From Oscillospiraceae bacterium (GTDB lineage: Bacteria; Bacillota; Clostridia; Oscillospirales; SIG627), in assembly GCA_034925865.1 (NCBI GenBank), contig JAYFRN010000012.1, positions 1 to 64,000 on the forward strand: 64,000 nt of DNA. Direction: 5' to 3'. Positions 1-9,106 of the stretch are shown here, piece after piece. The translations under genes and the position numbers were made by a program. A model generated the notes under the pieces. That model did no database searches. It was not told where the DNA came from and worked only from the letters and a program-made list of their open reading frames with translations. The first letter of the stretch is position 1. Every line of letters begins with the position of its first letter.

Positions 1-924
1 ATAAAGCTTAACCGCACCATCCGTATAATCATAATCCTTGAGAGTCATAAGAGCAGGTTTTTCCGCAGTTATAATATCAAAAATTCTTATGATATCGGAA
101 TTATCAGGCATCCTGTAATAAGGAACGGTATCAGCGGAAGAATCAAAGCATGCAATGCCGGAATAAAGAGTCTTTTCTTTAAGAACTTTGGCGGAATACG
201 CGCTTTTCACGGAAAGATATCCGTCGATCGCTCCGCCGGAGGAGATCGCCGAAAAATCCACGCTTTCCCCTTTGCTCAGATGCGAAAAGGATCTTTTAGA
301 TGAACTGTAATTTGCGTTGTCCTTGAGCGGTTTTTTCATTTTCACTCCGATATTTTCCGTATTATAAAAATCGGTATCCCGTACCACCCCGGAGTCAAAT
401 ATTTCATAAATTGAAAAGGTGCGTTCATTATAATTTTCCACAAGAATATATTCAGGCCAAAAAAAGGTGAATTTAAGCCTTATAGCGGAATATTCTTCAC
501 AGCCGAAATACGATGCATATGATAATTGACGTGAATATTTACTGTAATCAATTTCAGACAGATAGTACAGGAAGTCCGTGAGGCACGAACATTCTTTAAA
601 ATAATCCGTCATTCTTGAAGCTGAGAATATTTCACCGAGATTAATTGTTTCGCCGGTTTCTGTTTTTTTATCTGCCGTTTCTGTTACTGTTTTCTTATCT
701 GTTGTCACTGTCTTTGATAGATTCTCCGTTTCTTCGGAAACATATGGCTCCGAATTAACGCCTGTGCTTGCGGTTAATCCGGAAGAAAGCTCCTCTCTGG
801 GCAGTACTCCACACGATATGGCGGAAAAGACAAATGCAAGAAGCACAGCGAAAAAGCAGATAAGGGCTGTTTTCCTCCGCTGTTTAAAGCCTATGGTTTT
901 AAATTCGGTTTTTGGAGCTATCAT
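1..924 (-). CDS. Putative lipoprotein of unknown function, 3' end cut by the window
   Basis: An open frame runs leftward from an ATG at 924 to the window edge, giving 308 codons without a stop, so the C-terminus is missing. AAAGGAAG lies a few bases before the ATG. The N-terminus has basic residues (KQRRK), a hydrophobic stretch and then AISCG near residue 38, which reads as a signal peptide with a lipobox-like cysteine. A Ser/Thr/Glu/Lys-rich linker follows (roughly residues 50-90), then a mixed hydrophobic/aromatic domain. I do not recognise the domain. It is transcribed away from the hydrolase gene at 1181. Export to the cell surface is inferred; the function is unknown. Confidence 0.72.
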   Translation of the reverse strand, partial: MIAPKTEFKTIGFKQRRKTALICFFAVLLAFVFSAISCGVLPREELSSGLTASTGVNSEPYVSEETENLSKTVTTDKKTVTETADKKTETGETINLGEIFSASRMTDYFKECSCLTDFLYYLSEIDYSKYSRQLSYASYFGCEEYSAIRLKFTFFWPEYILVENYNERTFSIYEIFDSGVVRDTDFYNTENIGVKMKKPLKDNANYSSSKRSFSHLSKGESVDFSAISSGGAIDGYLSVKSAYSAKVLKEKTLYSGIACFDSSADTVPYYRMPDNSDIIRIFDIITAEKPALMTLKDYDYTDGAVKLY

Positions 925-1180
925 TTTTTCTTCCTTTCCGAAAATGTGTATAATATATTGTGATGTACGCCGTCTGGTAACATTATACAGCAAACAAACG
1001 CGTAAAAGCATCATTTTTATGTCGGAATTAAATTTTTTATGTGCGATAAAGCGTTTAGCATCCAAAAAAGCACAAATAATATATTAACAACGGAAAAATC
1101 AATAACTTGTTATTGATTTACAGCGCTCCAAAGGATAAAATGGAGTTATAAAAATTTAATTTATAACAGGTACCTTGCTG

Positions 1181-1870
1181 ATGGATATAAGATTGAATTA
1201 CATTGAAAAAGGCATGGGAAATCCGCTCGTGCTGCTGCACGGCAACGGCGAAAACCACGAATACTTTGAAAGCCAGCTTGAATACTTTTCCCCGCGCTTC
1301 CGCGTAATAGCGCCGGACACCCGCGGTCACGGCGGCTCCGAACGCGGGAAGGCTTTTTTTACACTGGATCAATTTGCTATTGATTTAAAAGAACTTATGT
1401 ATTCACTAGGAATTGATAAGGCGGATATCCTCGGCTTCAGCGACGGCGGCAACATTGCCCTATTGTTCGCTTTGAAGTATCCTGCACTGGTTCGTCGCCT
1501 TATACTCAACGGGGCGAATTTATTTCCGTCCGGCATGAAGACGCGCGAATATCTGTCCATTATTACGCAATATGCCGTATTATCTGTTTTATCACCGTTT
1601 TCCGCAAACGCTTTTCACAAAAAAGAGCTTTACGCGCTTATGGCAAAACAACCGCATATATCTCCGGATTCGCTCCGCAGTCTGAAAATGCCCGTTTTGG
1701 TGATCGTCGGGACAGACGATATGATAAAAGAAAGCCACACAAGGCTGATATGCTCGTCTCTGCCCGCAGGGAAGCTTCGAATAATCAAAGGCGATCATTT
1801 CATCGCGCAAAAGAAAAGCCCGGAATTCAACAAAGCCGTGGATGAATTCTTAAGCGAATACAAACTTTGA
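1181..1870 (+). CDS. Alpha/beta hydrolase
   Basis: This 229-residue protein has the alpha/beta-hydrolase layout: an HGNGEN oxyanion-type turn near residue 20, a nucleophile elbow G-F-S-D-G-G near residue 87, an acid in VGTDD near residue 178 and a histidine in KGDHF near residue 205. The Ser-Asp-His triad therefore looks complete. The length suits a small single-domain esterase or hydrolase, and the substrate cannot be told. I start it at the ATG at 1181; an in-frame TTG at 1175 is possible but the Shine-Dalgarno signal is weak for both. It lies about 60 bases before copA, so co-transcription is possible, but no functional link is evident. Confidence 0.85.
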   Translation: MDIRLNYIEKGMGNPLVLLHGNGENHEYFESQLEYFSPRFRVIAPDTRGHGGSERGKAFFTLDQFAIDLKELMYSLGIDKADILGFSDGGNIALLFALKYPALVRRLILNGANLFPSGMKTREYLSIITQYAVLSVLSPFSANAFHKKELYALMAKQPHISPDSLRSLKMPVLVIVGTDDMIKESHTRLICSSLPAGKLRIIKGDHFIAQKKSPEFNKAVDEFLSEYKL

Positions 1871-1931
1871 AATAAGCTCATTCTATATCCGGGCAGTACA
1901 TTGCCGATTATACAGAAAGCATGGTACGTAT

Positions 1932-4181
1932 ATGAAAAATAAATTCAATATAGATGGCATGAGCTGCAGCGCCTGCTCCGCTGCCGTAGAAAAAGCCGTT
2001 CGTCGCATTGAAGGCGTTAAAGCCGCCGACGTCAACCTCTTATCCAAAAGCATGGTTTGTGTCTATTCGGATAAAGAGACAGAGGAAAAAATAATTTCCG
2101 CGGTCGAAAAGGCCGGATTTTCGGCTTCTGCCGCCGACACAGTCAAGCCTGCATCCTCAGAATCAGAAAAAAGCGGCGGATTTACCGATGTGAAAACAAG
2201 ACTGCTGGTATCGGCTTGTTTTCTTGTGCCGCTCATGTATATTTCAATGGGACATATGCTTGGTCTTCCGCTTACAGAGCTGTTTCACAAGCCTGAAAAT
2301 TACGTTGCCTTCGCGCTTTCTCAGCTTTTACTCACGCTGCCAATTATTTATGTCAACCGGATATTCTTTTTTCGGGGATTCAAAGCTCTGTTCAGACGGG
2401 CCGCCAATATGGACACCCTTGTCGCTGTTGGGTCCTCGGCGGCGCTGATATACGGCATTTATGCGCTTTATATGATAGGCCGCGCGGTCGGGCTCGGAGA
2501 TGATAAAACGGCAATGGGATATATATCGAATTTATATTTTGAATCCGCCGCAATGATATTGACTCTCGTCACCGTCGGTAAATACCTTGAGGAACGCGCA
2601 AAACACAAAACTGGCGACGCGCTCAGAAAGCTCATTGATCTCTCGCCGAAAAAGGCTCATATCCTGCGTGACGGAAAAGAAACAGAAATAGCTTCCGGTG
2701 ATATCGCAATAGGCGACATAGTTATTATCAGACCGGGAGAATCCGCCCCGGCCGACGGGGTCATTACAGAGGGCACCGCTTCATTCGATCAGTCGGCGCT
2801 CACCGGCGAAAGCATTCCCGTCGACAAGAAAGCCGGAGATACGGTCATTTCCGCATCAAAAATTCAGAACGGCTCCGTCAGGATCAGGGCCGAACGCGTC
2901 GGATCCGAAACCACTATTTCAAGGATAATTTCCGTGGTCGAAGAAGCGGGCGCCTCAAAAGCTCCCGCCGCGCGTCTGGCAGATAAAATCAGCGGGATTT
3001 TCGTCCCTGTAGTCATGACGATTTCCGTGATATCGGGGATCACCTGGATTCTTGCCGGATATGGCGTATCGTTTGCGCTTGAAGCGGCAATATCCGTGCT
3101 TGTCGTCTCCTGCCCATGCGCGCTCGGGCTTGCGACACCGGTCGCCGTCACCGTCGCGATGGGTAAATGCGCGTCCCGCGGTATACTCGTTAAATCGGCG
3201 GAGGCCCTCGAGCGTATCAAGCATATCGATACGGCAGTGCTCGACAAAACCGGTACTCTGACAAAGGGAAAGCCGTCTGTTACAGATATATACCCGGATT
3301 CTGATCCGGGATTTTTACGCAGCGCCGCCTCTCTTGAATCCGGCAGCGAGCATCCGCTCGCGAAAGCGGTCAGAGAGCATTATAAAGGAAAGCTCGGTCT
3401 CGTTGAGGATTTCGGCGCAGTATTCGGCAGAGGCGTGACTGCGGTCGTCGACGGCGTCCGCCGTTACGGTGGCAATGCCGATTATATGGCGGAAATTGGC
3501 GCAGATGTTGCGCCTCTTCTGCCAAAAGCCGAAGAATTCGCCTCTCAAGGCAAAACTCCGCTGTATTTTTCGCATGAGGAAAACGGCGTTCTTATACCCG
3601 ACGGAATAATCGCCGTTGCCGACACCGTAAAGGAAACCAGCGAACGCGCAGTTAAAGAAATGAAATCCGCCGGGCTGAAGGTAATTATGCTGACCGGAGA
3701 CAACGCTGTCACCGCTGAAGCGATAAAAAGCAAGCTTGGTATCGACGAAGCCGTCGCGGGCGTAATGCCGAAGGATAAAAGCGAGGTAATAAAAAAGCTG
3801 CGTTCCGAAGGCCGCAGGGTCGCCATGGTCGGAGACGGGATCAACGATGCTCCCGCACTCGCCTGCGCCGATGTCGGAATATCGGTAGGAAACGGATCGG
3901 ACATCGCGATAGATTCCGCCGATATCGTTCTGATGCGCGGCGATCTCACCGAGGTCAATTTTATGATTTCATACAGCGCAAGAGTCGCGGTAAACATAAA
4001 GCAAAACTTGTTCTGGGCATTTTTCTACAACATGCTCGGAATCCCCCTGGCGGCAGGAGCGCTTTTCATTCCCTTCGGATTAATGCTCAATCCTATGATA
4101 AGCGCCGCCGCCATGAGCCTCAGCTCGCTGTTTGTCGTCACAAACGCGCTTCGCCTGACAAAGGACAGAAACAAAAGATAA
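1932..4181 (+). CDS. copA: Copper-translocating P1B-type ATPase
   Basis: This 749-residue heavy-metal pump exports Cu(I) across the membrane using ATP. In order it shows an N-terminal HMA domain with GMSCSAC (residues 9-15), a TGES actuator motif near 291, the CPC metal-site motif in SCPCALGLATP near 392, the phosphorylation motif DKTGTLT near 438, SEHPLA (the HP motif) near 471, and GDGINDAP near 635. The last membrane helices carry N-M and M-S pairs (NPMISAAAMSLSS), typical of the copper-specific P1B-1 subgroup. Only one HMA domain is present. No CsoR repressor or CopZ chaperone gene lies next to it, so regulation is not visible here. Confidence 0.96.
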   Translation: MKNKFNIDGMSCSACSAAVEKAVRRIEGVKAADVNLLSKSMVCVYSDKETEEKIISAVEKAGFSASAADTVKPASSESEKSGGFTDVKTRLLVSACFLVPLMYISMGHMLGLPLTELFHKPENYVAFALSQLLLTLPIIYVNRIFFFRGFKALFRRAANMDTLVAVGSSAALIYGIYALYMIGRAVGLGDDKTAMGYISNLYFESAAMILTLVTVGKYLEERAKHKTGDALRKLIDLSPKKAHILRDGKETEIASGDIAIGDIVIIRPGESAPADGVITEGTASFDQSALTGESIPVDKKAGDTVISASKIQNGSVRIRAERVGSETTISRIISVVEEAGASKAPAARLADKISGIFVPVVMTISVISGITWILAGYGVSFALEAAISVLVVSCPCALGLATPVAVTVAMGKCASRGILVKSAEALERIKHIDTAVLDKTGTLTKGKPSVTDIYPDSDPGFLRSAASLESGSEHPLAKAVREHYKGKLGLVEDFGAVFGRGVTAVVDGVRRYGGNADYMAEIGADVAPLLPKAEEFASQGKTPLYFSHEENGVLIPDGIIAVADTVKETSERAVKEMKSAGLKVIMLTGDNAVTAEAIKSKLGIDEAVAGVMPKDKSEVIKKLRSEGRRVAMVGDGINDAPALACADVGISVGNGSDIAIDSADIVLMRGDLTEVNFMISYSARVAVNIKQNLFWAFFYNMLGIPLAAGALFIPFGLMLNPMISAAAMSLSSLFVVTNALRLTKDRNKR

Positions 4182-4365
4182 AAAGCGCGCCTTCTCTGAA
4201 AGGCCTCTGTCAAAAAATTTCACATAAAATCTACAAAAGCTTATAAAACATATACAGAGCAATTTTTAATGTCTATAATAACAGAAAGCTTTTGCGGAGC
4301 TTTTCTCGAAAAGCGACCGTACCCCCTATATGTCATGAAACAAATTGAAAGGATGATATACATAA

Positions 4366-5679
4366 ATGTTTAAGGCTGGATTTTCTGAGCTTGCTTTTAC
4401 GCCGGAATTCGGGTTGGAAATACCCGGGTATTATACGCCTCGCTGTGCAAACGGCGTTCTGACGGAGCTCTGTGCAAAAGCAGCAGTATTTGAAAGCGGA
4501 GACGAGCTTTGCGGGCTTGTCGTGCTCGACATAATCGGCGGATCATATGAAATAACGAAAAAAATTCGCGAACGGGTGTCGAAATACATTCCTGTCGCGC
4601 CAGAAAAGCTGATCGTTTTCTCCACGCATACACATACCTCCGTTCCGGTCGACTTCGACCTTTACGAAAGCAGAAAAAACATCGAATGCGTCGACAGGTT
4701 TTGTATAAAAGCCGCCGATGCCGTTGTCGCGGCTTATAATTCCCGCCGGGAAGCCGTTTGCGGATACGGAGAGGACTGCGAAGCTTCAATATCGTTCAAC
4801 CGCCGGTTTTATATGAAGGGCGGCGGGGTCAAAATGAATCCGGGATTTTTAAATCCGGACGCGATCAGTCCGGAGGGAACCGTTGATCCACAGGTCGGCG
4901 TGCTCCGCTTTGACTCACCGGAAGGAAAGCCCATCGCGCTGATAACGAATTTTGCCTGCCATCTTGATACGGTCGGAGGCTCATCCTATTGCGCCGATTA
5001 TCCGGCGGAGCTTTCCGAAACCGTGAAGACGGTTCTCGGACGCGATGTAATAAGCATATTTATAAACGGCTGCTGCGGAAATCTTAATCATTTCGACTTC
5101 ACGAAGGCTCCGTCATGCAAGCCGGATCACTATAAAAAAATGGGCAGGCTTTTGGGATATAAGGCGCTATCAGCGCGTGAAAAAGCCGTTGTTAAAGCCG
5201 ATTCGATCGTAAAATGCGTGACTGAATTCATGGATATACCCATGCGCCAGCCTACGCCCGTCGATTTGGAATTTGCCCGTGTGCATGCGAATAATCCATC
5301 CTCCGCCGTAAACGACCGGGATATTGCCGAAGATATCCTTTCCCTTTATAAAGAGCCTGTTTTGACCAAGCCCGCCGAACAGCAGGTTATTTCAATCGGA
5401 GACACGGCGATATGCTCGCTTCCGGGAGAGGTTTTCACCGAAATAGGACTGGAGATAAAGAAGGAATCGCCGTTTGCGCACACTCTTGTCGGAGAGCTGG
5501 GAAGCGCGAATATCGGTTATGTCGCGGCAAAATTTGCGCATGATAATATGAAAAACCTGCCGTATGCCGTTCAGACTATGTCTTATGAAACACGTCTTTC
5601 AAAATATACCGGCGCTGTTCCCGAAACAGGAGAGCAATTCGTGAAGACCGCGAAAAAGCTTCTTGATAGATGCAAATAA
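4366..5679 (+). CDS. Neutral/alkaline non-lysosomal ceramidase N-terminal-like protein
   Basis: The 437-residue product matches the general pattern of bacterial proteins annotated as neutral/alkaline ceramidase N-terminal domain: a FKAGFSELAFTPEF start, an early glycine-rich turn, a FSTHTHTS motif near residues 85-92 whose histidines would bind zinc, and NGCCGNLNHF near residue 230. No signal peptide is visible, so it would be cytoplasmic. Many such gut-bacterial proteins stand alone and probably act on something other than ceramide, so the true substrate is open. An AAAGG ribosome-binding site lies upstream. The gene stands alone between copA and purA. Confidence 0.75.
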   Translation: MFKAGFSELAFTPEFGLEIPGYYTPRCANGVLTELCAKAAVFESGDELCGLVVLDIIGGSYEITKKIRERVSKYIPVAPEKLIVFSTHTHTSVPVDFDLYESRKNIECVDRFCIKAADAVVAAYNSRREAVCGYGEDCEASISFNRRFYMKGGGVKMNPGFLNPDAISPEGTVDPQVGVLRFDSPEGKPIALITNFACHLDTVGGSSYCADYPAELSETVKTVLGRDVISIFINGCCGNLNHFDFTKAPSCKPDHYKKMGRLLGYKALSAREKAVVKADSIVKCVTEFMDIPMRQPTPVDLEFARVHANNPSSAVNDRDIAEDILSLYKEPVLTKPAEQQVISIGDTAICSLPGEVFTEIGLEIKKESPFAHTLVGELGSANIGYVAAKFAHDNMKNLPYAVQTMSYETRLSKYTGAVPETGEQFVKTAKKLLDRCK

Positions 5680-5852
5680 GTGAAGGAGATATTAGAAAAA
5701 AGATATGGTTTTATAGGCTTCAAAAACGATAATACGCTTGATACATAATATATGCTTATCGATATTATAAACTTTATGTATTTTACTTATGTTGTAAATT
5801 CCTGTATAGTATGTTGTAGCAAGAAGCTGCAATTAATATTGGAGGAATGATT

Positions 5853-7127
5853 ATGGTAAAAGCAATTGTCGGTGGTAATTGGGGAGATGAAGGCAAAGGC
5901 AAAATGACGGATCTGCTTGCCGGAGAGTCCGATATCGTAATAAGATTTCAAGGCGGCGCAAATGCAGGTCATACAATCATTAACGAATATGGCAAGTTTG
6001 TACTTCATATTTTACCTTCAGGTGTTTTTAGAAACAACATTGTTAATATTATCGCACCTGGTGTGGCATTAAATCTTGACAGCTTTTTCGGAGAGCTTGA
6101 TATGCTTTCTAAAAGGGGCGTACCTTCTCCACAACTTATGGTATCGGAACGCACTCAAATTGTAATGCCATATCATATTATGTTCGATAAACTTGAAGAA
6201 AACAGGCTTGGTAAAAAGAGCTTTGGCTCCACCCAGTCAGGAATAGCTCCTTTTTATTCCGATAAATACCTAAAAATCGGTTTTCAGATTTCAGACCTTT
6301 ATAGTGAAAATCTAAAAGAAAAAATTAACCAGGTTACAAGTGTTAAATCGGCGTATGCAAACGCTGTATACGGAGAAAGTGGTTTTCTGAATCCGGAAAC
6401 AGTTTATAATTATCTTATCAATTATAAAAATAAAATTTCACCTTATGTTGCCGACACAACGCATTATCTGTTTGAGGCAAACAAGCAAAACAAGAAAATA
6501 CTTCTTGAAGGTCAATTGGGCGCCCTTCGTGACCCGGACAACGGGATATATCCTTTTGTAACATCATCATCTCCATTGGCCGGATACGGAGCTGTGGGAG
6601 CAGGACTGCCGCCGTATTCAATCAGCAGTATTGTCACAGTTGTTAAAGCATATTCTTCCTGTGTAGGTGCCGGCGCCTTTGTCAGCGAAATATTTGGCGA
6701 TGAAGCTAACGAATTGAGAAATCGTGGCGGAGATAACGGCGAATACGGAGCTACTACCGGAAGACCGCGCAGAATGGGTTGGTTTGATACTGTTGCAAGC
6801 CGTTACGGCTGTATGCTTCAAGGGACAACCGAAGTAGCTTTGTCATTACTGGATGTTTTAGGCTATCTTGATGAAATTCCGATTTGTGTAGGGTATGACA
6901 TTGACGGCGATATAACTGAAAAATTCCCTGTAACTGACAAGTTAAATAAAGCAAAACCGATCTATAAATATTTAGAAGGCTGGAAATGTGATATCCGTTC
7001 CATAAAATCATATGATAAGCTTCCATTACAAGCAAAAAAATATGTCGAATTCATTGAAGAAAAACTCGGATATCCTATAACTATGATTTCTAATGGTCCA
7101 AAGCGCAATGACATTATTTTCAGATGA
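5853..7127 (+). CDS. purA: Adenylosuccinate synthase
   Basis: PurA joins IMP and aspartate with GTP to make adenylosuccinate, the first committed step to AMP. The protein (424 residues from this start) has the P-loop-like GDEGKGK with catalytic Asp12, the AGHTI histidine at position 40, TSSSPLAG, and GATTGRPRRMGWFD. I use the ATG at 5853 because GGAGG at 5841-5845 leaves seven bases to it but only one base to the ATG at 5847. Codon choice is more AT-rich than in copA or the ceramidase-like gene beside it. No other purine genes and no purine riboswitch are seen nearby. Confidence 0.95.
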   Translation: MVKAIVGGNWGDEGKGKMTDLLAGESDIVIRFQGGANAGHTIINEYGKFVLHILPSGVFRNNIVNIIAPGVALNLDSFFGELDMLSKRGVPSPQLMVSERTQIVMPYHIMFDKLEENRLGKKSFGSTQSGIAPFYSDKYLKIGFQISDLYSENLKEKINQVTSVKSAYANAVYGESGFLNPETVYNYLINYKNKISPYVADTTHYLFEANKQNKKILLEGQLGALRDPDNGIYPFVTSSSPLAGYGAVGAGLPPYSISSIVTVVKAYSSCVGAGAFVSEIFGDEANELRNRGGDNGEYGATTGRPRRMGWFDTVASRYGCMLQGTTEVALSLLDVLGYLDEIPICVGYDIDGDITEKFPVTDKLNKAKPIYKYLEGWKCDIRSIKSYDKLPLQAKKYVEFIEEKLGYPITMISNGPKRNDIIFR

Positions 7128-7276
7128 ATCTTTCTGTATGCAAAGGGAGTGCAGTAAAAGTCCGCGGCTCATTGAATAATTCCGTAGGGTATTAGGAGAA
7201 ACAATCTCTGCATTTTTCTAATCCCATAACATACCGTGAACAACCGTTTTTATCCTTTCTCAAACTTAAAAATTGA

Positions 7277-7307
7277 GGCTGCAACAAAATTACCTTTTGC
7301 TGCAGCC
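7277..7307 (-). terminator. Hairpin terminator between convergent genes
   Basis: GGCTGCAACAAAA pairs with TTTTGCTGCAGCC (12 of 13 positions) around a five-base loop. On the minus strand the stem is followed by CAATTTTTAAG, so it fits a terminator for the leftward gene ending at 7326; it may also help stop purA. Confidence 0.75.
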
Positions 7308-7325
7308 CCGTCGTATTTTATAGAC

Positions 7326-7871
7326 TTAGAAATTTACCAGCTTTGTATCGCCCGTAAGGAGCGCGAGCACGCCGCGGTATATCGATTCTGCCTTTTCGTC
7401 GAAGCGATTGCTCATGTTTTCGGCTTCTCCCCTGTTATCGAGATACAGCTTAAGCTCGAAAAGACTGTACCGGTCGTCGTGAATCGCGCACGAAAGCTCA
7501 TATCCGCCGGAATCGAGCGTCTTCACGGAGGATTCGACGCGGCTGCCCCGGCTGTTGAAGGCGAGAAGGCGCGCGGCGCTTACAAGGAGCTTTTTTTTGG
7601 CATCCTCAAGCACGTCGGATTCGACCTCCTCAAGCACGCTTTTTCCGAGTGGGGTTATCGAATACGCTTCGTTGTATTCCTCCCCCTGTGCGTCGACAAG
7701 ACCGCCGTTTGCCAGTGCGCGCAGGCAATCGCAATAGACAAAATAATTTATCGTTCCGTCCCACAGTATGATTTCGGTAAGTGTTTCGCCCGAAAGCCGG
7801 CAATTGAGCCTGTCCAGCAAAAACAATATAAAAATTTTTACTTTTTTTTCATCGCAGATTTTATTTGCCAT
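7326..7871 (-). CDS. DUF4364 family protein
   Basis: A 181-residue protein starting MANKICDEKKVKIFILFLLD and matching the Clostridia DUF4364 family in length and N-terminal pattern. The first ~70 residues look like a winged helix (LTEIILWDGTINYFVYCDCLRALANGGLV, then YSITPLGKSVLE), the layout of PadR-like or MarR-like DNA-binding domains. The rest is mixed alpha/beta. Family members are generally uncharacterised, and a regulatory role is an inference from the predicted winged helix. It is monocistronic, with its own promoter (7905-7933) and terminator (7277-7307). Confidence 0.8.
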   Translation of the reverse strand: MANKICDEKKVKIFILFLLDRLNCRLSGETLTEIILWDGTINYFVYCDCLRALANGGLVDAQGEEYNEAYSITPLGKSVLEEVESDVLEDAKKKLLVSAARLLAFNSRGSRVESSVKTLDSGGYELSCAIHDDRYSLFELKLYLDNRGEAENMSNRFDEKAESIYRGVLALLTGDTKLVNF

Positions 7872-7904
7872 TTCGAATCACCGCCCGCTTTTTATTATGC
7901 TTTG

Positions 7905-7933
7905 ATTATAGCATAACGCACCCGGTTTGACAA
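7905..7933 (-). promoter_or_regulatory. Sigma-A-type promoter of the DUF4364 gene
   Basis: On the minus strand TTGTCA (7933-7928) and TATAAT (7910-7905) are separated by 17 bases and sit about 35 bases before the ATG at 7871. The match to the vegetative consensus is 5/6 plus 6/6. Confidence 0.75.
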
Positions 7934-8074
7934 CAGTGTTTTATTTGTTTACGGTTTTGCTATATGTTATTGCGAAAAGGATGAGCTTCTTGAGGAATCA
8001 CTCATGCAAGAAAACGGGGTCATAGTTAGCAGTATATTTTTTATTCTCAATATATAATATATTTTATGTATAAC

Positions 8075-8103
8075 TTGACAATACAATATTAATATGATAT
8101 CAT
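8075..8103 (+). promoter_or_regulatory. Sigma-A-type promoter of the small lipoprotein gene
   Basis: TTGACA (8075-8080) and TATCAT (8098-8103) with a 17-base spacer. The 7872-8194 gap thus holds two divergent promoters; I see nothing else in it apart from AT-rich DNA. Confidence 0.7.
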
Positions 8104-8194
8104 AATTATGACAACAAAGCAGTTATCAATTAAACATTCCGAAAGAGATTGGATATTTCATAATTAAATAAAATAAGAATAAGGAATTATGTTC

Positions 8195-8899
8195 ATGAAA
8201 TATAACAAGATCGGATTTATCGCAATTATTTTTTGTGTAATGTCGTTATGCGCCTGCGGAAACAAAGAAAAAATCACAAGTAACAATACAGGCGATTGCC
8301 AACCCCAAAATTCTTCTGAAGGCCTGAGAGATTACAATACACAAATTTCAACCGAAAGCCAAAGCGATTTTCAAACTCAGAGCTCTACCGAAAATCTCAA
8401 TGATGGCGGAATTAAATATTTGGATGAAGAATTAGCCGTCATACATAATAATGTTGAATATAATATGAAGTTCAAGGTTCCTGTATATCTTATAAAAATG
8501 GCGTCGAACAGATTTTCCGCTCCCAAGGATTGCTTTTTTTACATACATGAAATTTATATCAATGAACCTGTATCCACTTTTGGAAAGGTAATAGATGTTG
8601 AGTCAAAGGAGTCAATGGAAGATGTTAAAAAACTTTTATGCACGGTACTTGGTTCAGACCCATATCCGGGTGTTATGTTTGCTAAACCCATTGATACAAT
8701 TTACGGTAATAAAGCGTTTGAAATATTCACAGCCGCAGATGGCTTATATCGCGTTCTATGCTGCATTCCGATCCCGGACACCGACTGCTTGGCGTGCATA
8801 GTTATTTCCAGTACGGATTTACATATAATGGGAAGTGCTATAGAATTTAGTCAAATAGATAAAATAACTTCGTCAGTTATTATCGAGAGAACAAAATAA
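8195..8899 (+). CDS. Small hypothetical lipoprotein
   Basis: The 234-residue product has a short signal peptide ending in SLCACGN, a good lipobox, so it is probably lipid-anchored on the outer face of the membrane. A low-complexity segment of Ser, Gln, Thr and Glu with an imperfect repeat (QNSSEGLRDYNTQ, then QSSTENLNDGG) joins it to a globular domain starting near residue 70. I do not recognise that domain. The ATG at 8195 is preferred over 8189 because AAGGA at 8181-8185 is nine bases from it and only three from the other. Codon use is AT-rich. Confidence 0.72.
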   Translation: MKYNKIGFIAIIFCVMSLCACGNKEKITSNNTGDCQPQNSSEGLRDYNTQISTESQSDFQTQSSTENLNDGGIKYLDEELAVIHNNVEYNMKFKVPVYLIKMASNRFSAPKDCFFYIHEIYINEPVSTFGKVIDVESKESMEDVKKLLCTVLGSDPYPGVMFAKPIDTIYGNKAFEIFTAADGLYRVLCCIPIPDTDCLACIVISSTDLHIMGSAIEFSQIDKITSSVIIERTK

Positions 8900-8998
8900 A
8901 ATGCAATTTAGGTGAAAACATCAGTTATGAAAGCAATTTTCTATGATATGTGTTAAAGATATGTGAGGAATGACAAGCTGCATTTGTAATTTATAATT

Positions 8999-9048
8999 AA
9001 TGTCTGCTAAAAACACTTCTCAAATGGAGCGTTGATTTAGCAGACATT
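8999..9048. terminator. Long-stem hairpin between convergent genes
   Basis: AATGTCTGCTAAA (8999-9011) and TTTAGCAGACATT (9036-9048) are a perfect 13-base inverted repeat around a 24-base loop. It lies between genes that end at 8899 (+) and 9107 (-), so a two-way terminator is the simplest reading. Its outer ten bases (AATGTCTGCT) equal the end of repeat family B, so it may be a relic of that element. Confidence 0.5.
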
Positions 9049-9106
9049 TGTCATTTGATTTCCGAATAAGCTTTTTAACAAGATGAGAGTCGTCCGCATA
9101 TATTAT

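Noticed and set aside
1098-1115. TCAATAAC/GTTATTGA palindrome before the hydrolase gene
   Set aside because: Short AT-rich stem with no promoter or T run that I can tie to it; could be chance.
5680-5852. A purine riboswitch before purA
   Set aside because: I could not find the conserved purine-aptamer loops; the leader is plain AT-rich DNA.
7236-7916. A 226-codon plus-strand frame opposite the DUF4364 gene
   Set aside because: It is the antisense of a recognised family member and would run through that gene's terminator and promoter.
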